Positions 15,886 to 24,988 of a stretch of 64,000 bases of DNA are shown here, one piece after another. The DNA is taken from positions 62,001-126,000 of IMG/VR virus record IMGVR_UViG_3300032293_002041. One strand, written 5' to 3'. Origin of the DNA: a virus. Made by a program: the position numbers and the translations under genes. Each line of letters begins with the position of its first letter. Positions within the stretch are counted from its first letter, which is position 1. The notes beneath the pieces are model-generated. The model worked only from the letters and a program-made list of their open reading frames with translations, searched no databases and was not told where the DNA came from.

Positions 15886-18798
15886 ATGGCTATATCTAAA
15901 TGGTGTGACATAAATTCATGGTTTAAAAATGATAATTTTTCAATACCTGCAAATAAAATTCCTATCAATGAGATTGATGATATAATTATAGAAGACAATG
16001 ATTATTTATTTAATGTTCTAGATAACTCATGTTATAGCCGTATTCCTTCTTTAGTTTGTAATAATTTATATGTCATCCCTGGTTTTCTTGATAATGTAGG
16101 AAATGATATAGATGTTATATTTTCTTGTCAAAAACTAATAGCCTCAAATGTTGTAATAAATTCTGGTATTATTTGTATAGATTGGGATAACAATATTTGC
16201 GAGTGGACTGTCAAATCATTCAGTGGATTCAATAAGTTTGTTAAATTATATTGTACATCAGAAGAAAACTTCTGGCTATCAAATAGTATATCTAGAGAAA
16301 TATATCTAAATTGTCCTCAATACATTTCTTTAAATGAGTGTACCTTCAACAAAGGACGTATACAAACAGAAAATGGTAAAATAAGTGGTACATCATTAAA
16401 TAATATAAATTTAATAGGCATTTATGATATAGTAAGTAGCGAGCTGATTAGTTGTACTGGCAATGGAGAATTTAAATTTTTAAATAATTCTAAAAATTCA
16501 TCAACTATATACGGAGATACATTATTTTTAGAAAGTAAGAATGATTCTAAAAGTATCATATATGGACCTAGTATTTTTTCTGGAATAAATAGCAGTATAA
16601 ATAGTGGTATTATTGTAGGTGATTGTACTTTTTTTAATTCACAAAATTTTGGTACAATATCGGGAAATGCAATTTTTACTAGTGGATCTATAAATAGCGG
16701 CGTTGTTACAAATGATGCTATTTTTTATTCTGGTACTATTAATTATGGAAATATTTTTGGAGATGCGATTTTTGAATATAGTAATAATTATGGTATGGTA
16801 TCTGGAAACGCTGTTTTAAATACAGGAAATAATTATGGTAAACTACTAGGTGGTTCTACATATATGTCATCTGGCTTGAATACCAAAGATGGTTTTATTA
16901 GCGGACTTCAAATTCAACTAATTAATTCTTCAAACGAAGGACAAATTAAATGTCCACTTGCTTCTACAGGAGCAGAGAGTTCTACTTGTTCTTTAATTGA
17001 ATCAGATAATCAAAATATTTTAGTTGCAAATACTATCAATACAAAGCGTATAATTACAACAGGCTACCCCAAACCATTCAATGGTCTATCGGGCACAATT
17101 ACTTGTGAGTCTATATCCATTGGAAGCGGATATTTTAATGGAGGAGATATAAGTTCTTTAGACTATACTTTTATGTCAACTTCTTCCAATGACGGTACGA
17201 TTGGTCCCGGAGTAGTTGTACCAATTTCAGAAACCACAAATAAACCAGATATTAGTAGGAGTTATCAGTCTGGAACTGTAGTATTTAATTCTGGTTGTCA
17301 TAACAATGGAATCATACTATCTCCATGTATATCAACTTTTAATAACGCTATTAATTTAGGAAATATTTCTGGCGGATGCATTTTTAATAAATTAAGCTAT
17401 AATTTATCAAGTATAAATGCTAATAATTATGATATTATTTATTTTAACGATATAAGCATTAATAAAGGTACTATATTATCTAGTTCTAGTCAAACAATTT
17501 TTAATGATAATTCATTAAATGATGGAACTATATACTCTTTTGTCTATTTTAATAATAGATCAAAAAATTCAGAGACAGGAAATATAAGATATGCTTCTTT
17601 TAAAGACTTATCACAAAACTCTGGCAGAATTGAAAATGGTTATTTTTTTAATGATGCAATTAATAATGGATTCATAACTAACAGTGGTGATTTCTTTGAC
17701 TCATCACAAAACCTATATCCAGCAAAGATTAGCGGTGTGGTTAATTTTTATAATGCTAGCATTAATTCTGGAGATATTAACTTAGCAAATGCTAAATTCT
17801 ACGATAACTCTAAAAACTATGACTATATATATGGTAACAGATCTAAATTATTTTTCGACAACTCACAGAATTTTGGATCTGTAAATAACGCTAAATTTTA
17901 TGACACGTCAGTAAATGTAAGGTTTCTGTTAGGAATTACTGAATTTTATAACAATAGTTCTAATAAGGGCTCATCTAGCTTTGATGATGATACATATTTC
18001 TATGATGACAGCACTAATAATGGACTAATAGATAAAGCTTTTTTCTTTGACCGAAGTACTAATCAGCATAATATAATAACATATAGTGGTCTTGATGGAT
18101 TAATTATATTTAATAATAGTTCACAAAATTTACAACCAATACAAAATAGAACAATTATTTTTAATGATACCAGCTCGAATCAAAGTACACTAAAAATTAT
18201 TCTAACACCTCAATATTCTCCTAGCGGTAATACTATTAACTTTAATACTCAGGCTGAGAATAGAAGCGAAATTATAGAATATAATTCAATTATTTTTTCT
18301 AGTGGAGCAGAGAATTACGGGGATATATCCGTTACTGGCACTGGCTGTATGCTAGTTTTTCAAGACGGTTCTATTAATTTAGGTTATATTAATATAAATA
18401 ATGATGTTCAATTTCAAAATGCAATAAATTCTGGTAGCATAAGAAATCAAGCACATTTTGAAGATAGCACAAATTTTGGAAAAGTTCCATATGCTACATT
18501 TAATAATAGTATTAATTCTGGTATAATTAACTATGGTATATTTATGCAAAATTCTACAAATTTAACTAATATAGCGAGTGGTGTATTTAATAATTCTAAT
18601 AATTCTGGCTATATTTTTCAAAACGGTATATTTAGCACTTATTCATCTAATCGAGGAAATGTAGGAAATAATGCAGATTTTACAGATTATTCAGCAAATT
18701 ATGGTATTATAAATGGAAATGGATCTTTTTTCACTTACTCATGCAATTATGGAACAGTACTAGGAGAGCTTCTGACAGATTCGTCGTGTACAGGTTAA
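15886..18798 (+). CDS. Long Asn/Gly-rich solenoid repeat protein, putative virion adhesin
   Basis: 970 residues starting 2 nt after the papain paralogue. An N-terminal domain of about 190 residues (CDINSWFKNDNFS...) is followed by some 40 imperfect repeats of about 17-20 residues with the theme 'N-x-G-x-I-x-G-x-A-x-F-x-x-S', for example NFGTISGNAIFTSG and NYGNIFGDAIFEYS. Asn and Gly at fixed places are typical of right-handed beta-solenoids with stacked side-chain ladders, as in tail spikes and adhesins. No signal peptide. It is likely a fibre or spike, or its tip. No enzymatic residues are apparent. Confidence 0.68.
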   Translation: MAISKWCDINSWFKNDNFSIPANKIPINEIDDIIIEDNDYLFNVLDNSCYSRIPSLVCNNLYVIPGFLDNVGNDIDVIFSCQKLIASNVVINSGIICIDWDNNICEWTVKSFSGFNKFVKLYCTSEENFWLSNSISREIYLNCPQYISLNECTFNKGRIQTENGKISGTSLNNINLIGIYDIVSSELISCTGNGEFKFLNNSKNSSTIYGDTLFLESKNDSKSIIYGPSIFSGINSSINSGIIVGDCTFFNSQNFGTISGNAIFTSGSINSGVVTNDAIFYSGTINYGNIFGDAIFEYSNNYGMVSGNAVLNTGNNYGKLLGGSTYMSSGLNTKDGFISGLQIQLINSSNEGQIKCPLASTGAESSTCSLIESDNQNILVANTINTKRIITTGYPKPFNGLSGTITCESISIGSGYFNGGDISSLDYTFMSTSSNDGTIGPGVVVPISETTNKPDISRSYQSGTVVFNSGCHNNGIILSPCISTFNNAINLGNISGGCIFNKLSYNLSSINANNYDIIYFNDISINKGTILSSSSQTIFNDNSLNDGTIYSFVYFNNRSKNSETGNIRYASFKDLSQNSGRIENGYFFNDAINNGFITNSGDFFDSSQNLYPAKISGVVNFYNASINSGDINLANAKFYDNSKNYDYIYGNRSKLFFDNSQNFGSVNNAKFYDTSVNVRFLLGITEFYNNSSNKGSSSFDDDTYFYDDSTNNGLIDKAFFFDRSTNQHNIITYSGLDGLIIFNNSSQNLQPIQNRTIIFNDTSSNQSTLKIILTPQYSPSGNTINFNTQAENRSEIIEYNSIIFSSGAENYGDISVTGTGCMLVFQDGSINLGYININNDVQFQNAINSGSIRNQAHFEDSTNFGKVPYATFNNSINSGIINYGIFMQNSTNLTNIASGVFNNSNNSGYIFQNGIFSTYSSNRGNVGNNADFTDYSANYGIINGNGSFFTYSCNYGTVLGELLTDSSCTG
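16560..18760 (+). repeat. Degenerate coding repeats (about 51-60 bp per unit)
   Basis: Within the solenoid gene, the nucleotide sequence shows recurrent AATAATTATGG/AATTCTGG-type cores at about 50-60 base intervals, encoding N-x-G turns. Units differ at many bases, so this is an old protein repeat and not a recent tandem duplication. It is the source of the strong AT bias here. Confidence 0.6.
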
Positions 18799-18835
18799 CA
18801 GCTTGCTATGTTTCCCGTGATTGTTATTACATACC

Positions 18836-19297
18836 ATGAGACCAAATTGGCAGGAATACTTTACAGGATTAGCACACGCCATATCGGCGCGTAGCCACGA
18901 TATACAAACGCAACACGGATGTGTTATTACTGATTCTACAAATAGAATTTTGGGGGTTGGATATAATGGATTTCCAAAAGGGCTAGATGATACTCGACTA
19001 CCAAACACTAGACCAGATAAATATCCCTGGATGATTCATGCAGAACGTAATGCTCTCTCAAATTGCACAATAAGACCAGAGAATGGTATAGCATATGTTA
19101 CTGGTCAATCCTGTAATGATTGTATAATGGCCTTATGGCAGGAAGGCATTACAAAAGTATTTATGAGAAAAAATCATGGCACACATCTATTTGATGAAGA
19201 GCAACAAAAAAGATTTAACTTGTTTATACAAATGAGTGGCATTAATATAGAATATATCGATCCCGACCTATCCTGGATTAGGAATATCAAGGTATGA
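18836..19297 (+). CDS. Deoxycytidylate (dCMP) deaminase
   Basis: 153 residues from ATG 18836 (the in-frame TTG at 18821 is less likely). The enzyme converts dCMP to dUMP, the substrate for dTMP synthesis. The zinc site is visible as IHAERNAL (His ligand, catalytic Glu) and GQSCNDCIMAL (two Cys ligands). QHGCVITDSTNRILGVGYNGFPKGLDD is the standard N-terminal block, as in T4-type Cd proteins. It heads the sugar island and overlaps the next gene by 4 nt. With the dUTPase at 29693 it feeds dUMP to the thymidine route; no thymidylate synthase was found in this window. Confidence 0.9.
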   Translation: MRPNWQEYFTGLAHAISARSHDIQTQHGCVITDSTNRILGVGYNGFPKGLDDTRLPNTRPDKYPWMIHAERNALSNCTIRPENGIAYVTGQSCNDCIMALWQEGITKVFMRKNHGTHLFDEEQQKRFNLFIQMSGINIEYIDPDLSWIRNIKV

Positions 19298-19929
19298 TTT
19301 CTTATTGTGTTACCGTATATAATGAAAGCCAAGAACTACCAAGACTAACAGACATCCTATCGACTGCTAAAAAAGAATCCGATGAGTTAGTTATAGTTCA
19401 GACATACAGAGATGAATCTGAGAAAAATACAGACTGGTATAAACTTATTGAAAAAACTAGCCAATTGTATGCTGATAAATATAGTGTTTTTCATTTTCAA
19501 AACGATTTTTCAACACTTAAAAACTATATGACTAATCAAGCATCTAATCCTTATATTTTTAATTTTGATGCTGACGAAGAAATGCAGATAAGTATTATTG
19601 AAGAATTAAGAAAACATATCCTAGAAAATGATATAGACTTGTATTATTTACCAAGAATCAATATTGTCGATGGATTAACAGAAGAAGATATAAAAAACTG
19701 GTCTTGGAAAATAAATGAAAAAGGATGGATAAATTGGCCAGACTACCAGCCAAGGATTTACAAAAATAATAACTTAATACGCTGGATTGGATTGGTGCAT
19801 GAGCACCTAGAGGGATTTAAATCTAGTGCCGCTATTTCAGACGATGGTAGAGTAGCTATTTTGCATAGAAAACACATAAATAAACAAAGAAGTCAAAATT
19901 CATTCTATAAAAATATGGATAAAAAATAA
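19294..19929 (+). CDS. Glycosyltransferase family 2-like
   Basis: 211 residues of GT-A type. It starts ISYCVTVYNESQELPRL (the GT2 'xVxxYNE' opening), has FNFDADEEMQ as the DxD metal/nucleotide site at about residue 90, and then a WINWPDYQPRIYKNN...GLVHEHLEG segment like the acceptor loop of small GT2 proteins. Cytoplasmic, no membrane helix. Overlaps both neighbours (4 nt and 1 nt), so it is part of a tight glycan operon. Confidence 0.83.
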   Translation: MISYCVTVYNESQELPRLTDILSTAKKESDELVIVQTYRDESEKNTDWYKLIEKTSQLYADKYSVFHFQNDFSTLKNYMTNQASNPYIFNFDADEEMQISIIEELRKHILENDIDLYYLPRINIVDGLTEEDIKNWSWKINEKGWINWPDYQPRIYKNNNLIRWIGLVHEHLEGFKSSAAISDDGRVAILHRKHINKQRSQNSFYKNMDKK

Positions 19930-20798
19930 TGTTCATGAATATTAAGGTTTACGGAGCTAAACAATATTGGTGTCAAGCCCCTCGTATAATGCAGGGGTTT
20001 GCTGGCTTAGGTCACAATGTCGGCCCCGCAGATAAGTATGATTTTGTATATGCTAATAACTTTCCTTATTCATCGAGAGATCCAGACTATCAAGACTGTG
20101 CATTAGATAATGACGTATTCAAAATATTTAATGTGTTAGATATTCCTACGCACATTAGTAGTTTCCCAATAGATCAGCTCAAGGATGAGTTATCCCATGC
20201 GTCGATAGTTACCTGCATTAGCGAGCCAGTCAAAAAACAACTACATGAAATTATAGGTATTGATGCCTATGTTATTGATAATCCAATTAAAGATATTTTT
20301 TATGACTCCTCTATAACCAAAGATATCAATTGTTTGTATGTTGGAAGAGCCACAGACCCAGTTAAAAGAACACACTTACTTGAACCACTATTTGAAGAAA
20401 TTATTTCTGTTGGCCCATTTGGTGGTATTGGTCATAATCTTGGAATGGTAAATGACGTTAACTTAAATCAACTCTATAATAGAGCTAAAATTGTACCATT
20501 ACCTTCTAGTTTTGAAGGACTAGGATTAACAGCCCTAGAAGCAATGGTATGTGGAGCTGTGCCTATTGTTTGTTCAGACAATCCCAATTCCGAATTATGT
20601 CCAGAGTTTTGTATTTGTGATCCTACCAAAGAATCAATATCAAATAAATATCAAGAAATATTGAATAATTTTGAAGAATACAATAAATATATAATGCTTT
20701 ATTGCAGTAATCAAATTCAACACAGATTTTCTAAGTTTCAAATTGCTAAAAATATTTTAAATCTACATAAGTTTTATACAGAAAAAACTAAATTATGA
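19929..20798 (+). CDS. Glycosyltransferase, GT-B fold (GT4-like)
   Basis: 289 residues. The C-terminal half carries LYVGRATDPVKRTHLLEPL (sugar-nucleotide loop) and SSFEGLGLTALEAMVCGAVPIV, the EGxGLxxLEAMxxGxPV signature of GT4. The N-terminal half is shorter than in typical members and contains WCQAPRIMQGFAGLGHNV. Start could also be the ATG 6 nt later. Part of the 19294-23569 sugar operon; donor and acceptor unknown. Confidence 0.8.
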   Translation: MFMNIKVYGAKQYWCQAPRIMQGFAGLGHNVGPADKYDFVYANNFPYSSRDPDYQDCALDNDVFKIFNVLDIPTHISSFPIDQLKDELSHASIVTCISEPVKKQLHEIIGIDAYVIDNPIKDIFYDSSITKDINCLYVGRATDPVKRTHLLEPLFEEIISVGPFGGIGHNLGMVNDVNLNQLYNRAKIVPLPSSFEGLGLTALEAMVCGAVPIVCSDNPNSELCPEFCICDPTKESISNKYQEILNNFEEYNKYIMLYCSNQIQHRFSKFQIAKNILNLHKFYTEKTKL

Positions 20799-21388
20799 TA
20801 ACTTACTCAGATGCGTATCAAGATGTTTTTGTTTTAAAACTTTTCAATACTATTGGATACTATTTAGATATAGGATCCTCTGATGGTGTTACGAAGAATA
20901 ATACACTATTGCTAGAACAAAACGGGTGGTCGGGATTACTGTTTGATTATAATGAAAGCCACATACAGACAGCACAACAGACAAGAAATAGTAAAGCATT
21001 TCTGTGTGATTTATCTCAACCAGAAATTCTGTCCAATATTCTAGATAAAGAAAACTGTCCAGAAACTATCGATTATATATCATTAGATATTGACGATGCA
21101 AGCCTTATCTCTCTCAAGCACTTTCCATTGCATAGATATAGGTTTAAATTTTTAACTTTTGAGCACGACATCTATGCTCAGAGACCAGAATGCATAGCTC
21201 GTAAAAATATAACACCTGTTCTTCTTGATAAATTTGGATATGTTAAGATCGCAGATAATGTGACATGCAATGACCTACCCTACGAAGACTGGTATATAGA
21301 TCCACAATATTTTGATATCAACAGATTTACTGACATTATTAATCAAACTAACTTATCTTATCAAGAAATCTACAAGAGACTCAAATAA
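20795..21388 (+). CDS. FkbM-family methyltransferase
   Basis: 197 residues. YYLDIGSSDGVTKNNTLLLE is the SAM-binding motif I of FkbM proteins, followed by GWSGLLFDYN (motif II with acidic Asp), IDYISLDIDDASL and FKFLTFEHD (motif post-I/IV). FkbM enzymes O-methylate sugars or small molecules, so methylation of a glycan made by the neighbouring transferases is plausible. It overlaps the glycosyltransferase gene before it by 4 nt. Confidence 0.82.
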   Translation: MITYSDAYQDVFVLKLFNTIGYYLDIGSSDGVTKNNTLLLEQNGWSGLLFDYNESHIQTAQQTRNSKAFLCDLSQPEILSNILDKENCPETIDYISLDIDDASLISLKHFPLHRYRFKFLTFEHDIYAQRPECIARKNITPVLLDKFGYVKIADNVTCNDLPYEDWYIDPQYFDINRFTDIINQTNLSYQEIYKRLK

Positions 21389-21457
21389 TGAAGATAAAAA
21401 CCTTAACAACAATCAACACATATACAGTATTACTAAAAATATTCTAAACTTATACTC

Positions 21458-22108
21458 ATGAATAATAACTATTATAATTTTTTCGATAGACAACCAATAG
21501 AGATATATGAAAATAGTCATCAACTTAGGCTAGATTATTTTGTTGAGGATTTTAAATTAAAACAACTTAATAACTTAAGAATTGGTGATTTTGGATGTGG
21601 ATATGGAATGTTGTACAATAGACTACCTAAGGATCAAAATAATACCTTCTATGGATGGGACGGATACGACAACAAAACAGCATCAGAAGTTTGCGAATAT
21701 TTTGTTACTAATCTTGATTCAAAATTTGCAGAAATATTTCTAGAAAAAAATGCACCAATTGATATTGCCTTTTGTCTAGAAACTATAGAACACGTAACTA
21801 ACCCATACAATTTATTGTTTGAGATCAAACAAATCTTAAAGCCTGGAGGAATTTTATATGTTACTATACCACATAGTAGCATCACTCACAATACTATTTA
21901 TCCAGGATTAATTTATCCTCCAGAAAATTTTGATACCTTTTTACGACAAATGGCTTTTGAAATTATGGACAGAAGAATACACCAAGCAGCTTTCGTACAG
22001 GTAGTATATACGTTGCGTAATTTAGGATGGGATTATTCAAAAATGTTATGGCCAAAACCAGAAGAAAAATTTAAAAATATTCCTCCTCATATATTTGTTA
22101 ATATTTAG
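21458..22108 (+). CDS. Class I SAM-dependent methyltransferase
   Basis: 216 residues with LRIGDFGCGYGMLYNRLP (motif I), FYGWDGYDN (motif II), DIAFCLETIEHVTNP (motif III) and ILKPGGILYVTIPH (motif post-III). The family covers many substrates; the sugar context suggests a methyl-sugar or nucleotide-sugar modification. A 69-nt gap precedes it, holding only a dubious 19-codon frame. No strong ribosome site is visible before ATG. Confidence 0.82.
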   Translation: MNNNYYNFFDRQPIEIYENSHQLRLDYFVEDFKLKQLNNLRIGDFGCGYGMLYNRLPKDQNNTFYGWDGYDNKTASEVCEYFVTNLDSKFAEIFLEKNAPIDIAFCLETIEHVTNPYNLLFEIKQILKPGGILYVTIPHSSITHNTIYPGLIYPPENFDTFLRQMAFEIMDRRIHQAAFVQVVYTLRNLGWDYSKMLWPKPEEKFKNIPPHIFVNI

Positions 22109-22161
22109 ACAAAGAATAATCAAATGTCGTTTACACACCAAAAGAAGGAGTTGTTCTATCT

Positions 22162-22698
22162 ATGACCACTATCAATAAATACGTAAGCCACCTGATAAAA
22201 ACAGAAGCTGGCAGAGACCATATATTTAAACATTGTTTGGATATGTTTAATCATAATCCAGTTAATATCCTAGAGATAGGAGCAGCTAGAGACCTATCTG
22301 ATCAAGCCAGATTTGGAGACGGATGGAGTAGTATTTTTTGGGCTAGATATATAGAACAATATGGAGGCAGACTTGATATAGTAGATATAGATAATCAAGC
22401 ACTAGAAAATTGCAAAAAATTAGTTCATGGAATTAATGCGAAAATAAACTTTTTAAATGATGACGCATATAATCATATCTCTGATAGTACATATGATTTG
22501 ATATATTTAGATGGATCAGATGATCCACAAGAGATGCTTAGGCAATTTAATAAAATAGATAGAACACAAACAGTAATTTTATGTGATGATTTTAATAGTA
22601 AGGGCTCAGCATTAAGATTAGCATATCCTGTTTTTGATTTATTTTATCTTACCGGAAGTAGATTTGAGATGGCGGTATATAATAAAGTATCAAATTGA
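22162..22698 (+). CDS. Class I SAM-dependent methyltransferase-like protein
   Basis: 178 residues. VNILEIGAARDLSDQARFGDGWS (motif I with an inserted acidic loop), GRLDIVDIDNQALENCKKL (motif II) and DLIYLDGSDDPQEMLRQF (motif IV region) are visible. The spacing resembles class I methyltransferases with short C-termini, such as those acting on phosphosugars or on small acceptors. An AAGGAG lies 15 nt upstream of ATG, somewhat far. Confidence 0.7.
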   Translation: MTTINKYVSHLIKTEAGRDHIFKHCLDMFNHNPVNILEIGAARDLSDQARFGDGWSSIFWARYIEQYGGRLDIVDIDNQALENCKKLVHGINAKINFLNDDAYNHISDSTYDLIYLDGSDDPQEMLRQFNKIDRTQTVILCDDFNSKGSALRLAYPVFDLFYLTGSRFEMAVYNKVSN

Positions 22699-22708
22699 AG
22701 AGCTTTTA

Positions 22709-23569
22709 ATGCAAAAAACTTTTGTAGGATTTAATCATGGGCAGTATGGTGATTTGTTCATAGGCTTAACAGCGGCCTCGGTCTTAAAACAAAAATATCC
22801 AGAGTCTAGACTCATATACTCAATTAATAAAAAGTTTTTAGATTGTAAAGAAGCATTTTTACATAGCGATAACATAGATGATATAATCATATGGAATAAA
22901 TATGACAATTGGCCAGGAGAGCAAGATGTATCAATGATACAAAATCTCATAGATATCTATGGGGAAAATTTACATGTATTTGATCCAAATGCTAAACATA
23001 AAGAAATAAACTGGTATTTATATAGACACCAGACAACAGAAAATTGTTTAATGCACAATCTTCCAGAACCATCGGAAGAACAAATGGATTTCTCATTAAA
23101 TACGCCTGGACAAATATGTAGACAAAATTATATAACAATAGCTCCTTTTACTAGTTTTGGAAGCCCGAAAAACTTAACGTATAAAATATTAGAAGAAGTT
23201 CAAAAATTTGCTTTGCAATTCAATCTTCCTATTGTCCAGCTTGGTGGACCAAATGATTCTACAATAGAAGGAGCTACAAAATTTAATGGTACATATTTTG
23301 AATCAGTTAAAGTAATGTTATCTAGTAGATTTTTAATATCGGCTGATACTGGAATGATATGGGCTGCGTCAGCATATAACCATCCAGTTATTGGGTTTTA
23401 TGGTTATTCCTTCTATTCAGGTGCTACAACTGCTATTAATTGGCAACCTAAAAATCATAATCAGATATCTATAGAATCGTACACTATAAACGACATAGAT
23501 TTATCAGACTTATATAATATTCTAGAATATGTCAATAAAACATCAATCAGAAGTAATATTATTGTTTAA
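22709..23569 (+). CDS. Glycosyltransferase family 9-like protein
   Basis: 286 residues from ATG 22709; the upstream in-frame ATG lies inside the preceding gene. NHGQYGDLFIGLTAASVLKQ matches the GT9 opening (xGxxGDxlxxTPxxxxLK), YITIAPFTSFGSPKNL a central strand, and SADTGMIWAASAYNHPVIGFYG the GT9 C-terminal signature (DSGxxHxAxAxxxPVxxxFG). GT9 includes LPS heptosyltransferases, which fits the heptose-type genes converging on it from the other strand (27-nt overlap of 3' ends). Confidence 0.72.
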   Translation: MQKTFVGFNHGQYGDLFIGLTAASVLKQKYPESRLIYSINKKFLDCKEAFLHSDNIDDIIIWNKYDNWPGEQDVSMIQNLIDIYGENLHVFDPNAKHKEINWYLYRHQTTENCLMHNLPEPSEEQMDFSLNTPGQICRQNYITIAPFTSFGSPKNLTYKILEEVQKFALQFNLPIVQLGGPNDSTIEGATKFNGTYFESVKVMLSSRFLISADTGMIWAASAYNHPVIGFYGYSFYSGATTAINWQPKNHNQISIESYTINDIDLSDLYNILEYVNKTSIRSNIIV

Positions 23570-23944
23570 TAATATTGTTGTAGAAATATTAGGTATCCTT
23601 GAAAAATAAATTAATGATTCTACATATTCTGACCCTATTACTTTTTTATTTGCATAGTCATCTCCAACTACCATAACTGATATGCTGTGATTTTTAATAG
23701 CTTTTATCAGAGATATTTCAGAATCAAAAACCACAACATCATCTACCCACTTAATGCTCAAAAGCATTTCTTTTCTATATATATCAGAATTAATAGGTCT
23801 ATTTAGACCCTTCATTTCATTAACCCTAGTGTCGCTATCGATACCGACTATCAATCTATCTCCTAAAGATTTAGCATATTTTAAAAGTCTAATATGCCCT
23901 ACATGTAAAATATCAAAACATCCATTGACCCATATATTTTTCAT
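23543..23944 (-). CDS. Nucleotidyltransferase, HldE C-terminal domain-like (RfaE2)
   Basis: 133 residues from the - strand ATG ending at 23944. The product starts KNIWVNGCFDILHVGHIRLL, the cytidylyltransferase-like NGCFDxLHxGH motif. It continues with GDRLIVGIDSDTRV, KGLNRPINSDIYRKEML and MVVGDDYANKKVIGSEYV, all matching the adenylyltransferase half of HldE. The enzyme joins heptose 1-phosphate to ATP to give ADP-heptose. Its start overlaps the kinase gene's stop by 4 nt, so the bifunctional host-type HldE exists here as two genes. A related sugar is possible as substrate. Confidence 0.83.
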   Translation of the reverse strand: MKNIWVNGCFDILHVGHIRLLKYAKSLGDRLIVGIDSDTRVNEMKGLNRPINSDIYRKEMLLSIKWVDDVVVFDSEISLIKAIKNHSISVMVVGDDYANKKVIGSEYVESLIYFSRIPNISTTILLNNNITSD

Positions 23945-24699
23945 GGTGTGGTTACCCCAAATTTTTCTACCACCATAGAAGAACACAAATTAGCATAATT
24001 GATACTTTCATCAATATCTTTGTTTTCCAAGAACTTAACCACCAGACCAGCCATAAAAGTATCCCCTGCTCCACAAACATCTCTTACTTCTATTTTTTTT
24101 GTTGGATAGTTTTTAACGACACTACCCTCATAGAGAGTAGCTCCATTCTCTCCTTTGGTTACAATTACCCGACAATATTTACTAATATCTTCGATGTCAA
24201 CAATATTCTGCTTTAATTCTGTGCTATTAATCTTCAAAAAACTTACATATCTAATAAAATCTTTAATCTTTTTTTTTGTATCTATAAACACATAGCAGGA
24301 TTTTTTAATTTTTTTACATATGTCAATAATACTTGTTTCAGATAAAAATCCTTTACAATAGTCAGAGAATACTATAACATCATATGAGTCAAAATCATAT
24401 TGTTTAATATCGATAGGCTCACATGAATCATTGATATCTTCTCTAAATACTATAGTATTATATCTATAGTCTATAAATCTTCTTTTAATAATAGTAGTAT
24501 TATTTGTTATTAGAGTAACATCCAAATCCGAATTCATTGCTAATATATTGTTATATACATTATGTGCCATACCCATATTAGATGTTTTTTCCTCGCTGGT
24601 TTTGAAACACAGGGCGGCAGCTTCCGGGCAAACCCTGTCGCATACCCCATAAACATATTCATCTATACAAGACTCTCCTACTACAGCAATTTTATTCAT
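23941..24699 (-). CDS. PfkB-family sugar kinase, HldE N-terminal domain-like (RfaE1)
   Basis: 252 residues. VGESCIDEYVYGVCDRVCPEAA aligns with the HldE start (GDxMLDRYxxGxxxRISPEAP), NMGMAHNVYNNI with the GGAANVAxN block (one Gly lost), and VRDVCGAGDTFMAGLV is the PfkB ATP/catalytic motif with Asp. In HldE this domain phosphorylates heptose 7-phosphate at O-1. The protein is shorter than the usual 310-residue kinase domain. It overlaps the HAD gene by 8 nt and the nucleotidyltransferase by 4 nt. Confidence 0.8.
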   Translation of the reverse strand: MNKIAVVGESCIDEYVYGVCDRVCPEAAALCFKTSEEKTSNMGMAHNVYNNILAMNSDLDVTLITNNTTIIKRRFIDYRYNTIVFREDINDSCEPIDIKQYDFDSYDVIVFSDYCKGFLSETSIIDICKKIKKSCYVFIDTKKKIKDFIRYVSFLKINSTELKQNIVDIEDISKYCRVIVTKGENGATLYEGSVVKNYPTKKIEVRDVCGAGDTFMAGLVVKFLENKDIDESINYANLCSSMVVEKFGVTTP

Positions 24700-24988
24700 T
24701 AAAAAAACTTTCTGAATTTATTGATTTATCATCTATATACAGATCATAATGAGGTTTATTAAATAATATATTATGTCTTCTGCATCCCCAAAAGTCCAAC
24801 TGATTTTTGGTTAATTCAGACCAATCTTTACCACTCTTAGAACCTCTTGCTGTCCAGTAAACTATTTTATGTCCTTGGTCATATAGGTTGTTTATTGCTC
24901 TGATTCTGTCATACAATGGACTACTATTGTCGTAATCGCTGTTTTCTGTCAAACAGATTGTATTATCAATATCTATATAGTATATCAT
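24692..24988 (-). CDS. Small HAD-superfamily phosphatase-like protein
   Basis: 98 residues. YYIDIDNTICLTE is HAD motif I (DxDxT), IVYWTARGSKSG is motif II (Thr), and PHYDLYIDDKSIN holds the C-terminal DD of motif IV. It is a minimal C0-type HAD with no cap. In the heptose pathway GmhB removes the 7-phosphate; this protein is half the size of GmhB but is placed where such a step is needed, so this role is inferred. Confidence 0.72.
   Translation of the reverse strand: MIYYIDIDNTICLTENSDYDNSSPLYDRIRAINNLYDQGHKIVYWTARGSKSGKDWSELTKNQLDFWGCRRHNILFNKPHYDLYIDDKSINSESFFNE

Noticed and set aside
16560-18760. CRISPR-like or direct DNA repeat array
   Set aside because: The periodicity is in the protein; nucleotide units differ and no constant repeat/spacer structure exists.
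21388-21447. A 19-codon frame starting on the FkbM stop (TAATG)
   Set aside because: Too short, basic and Thr-rich with no ribosome site; the coupling-type start is the only support.
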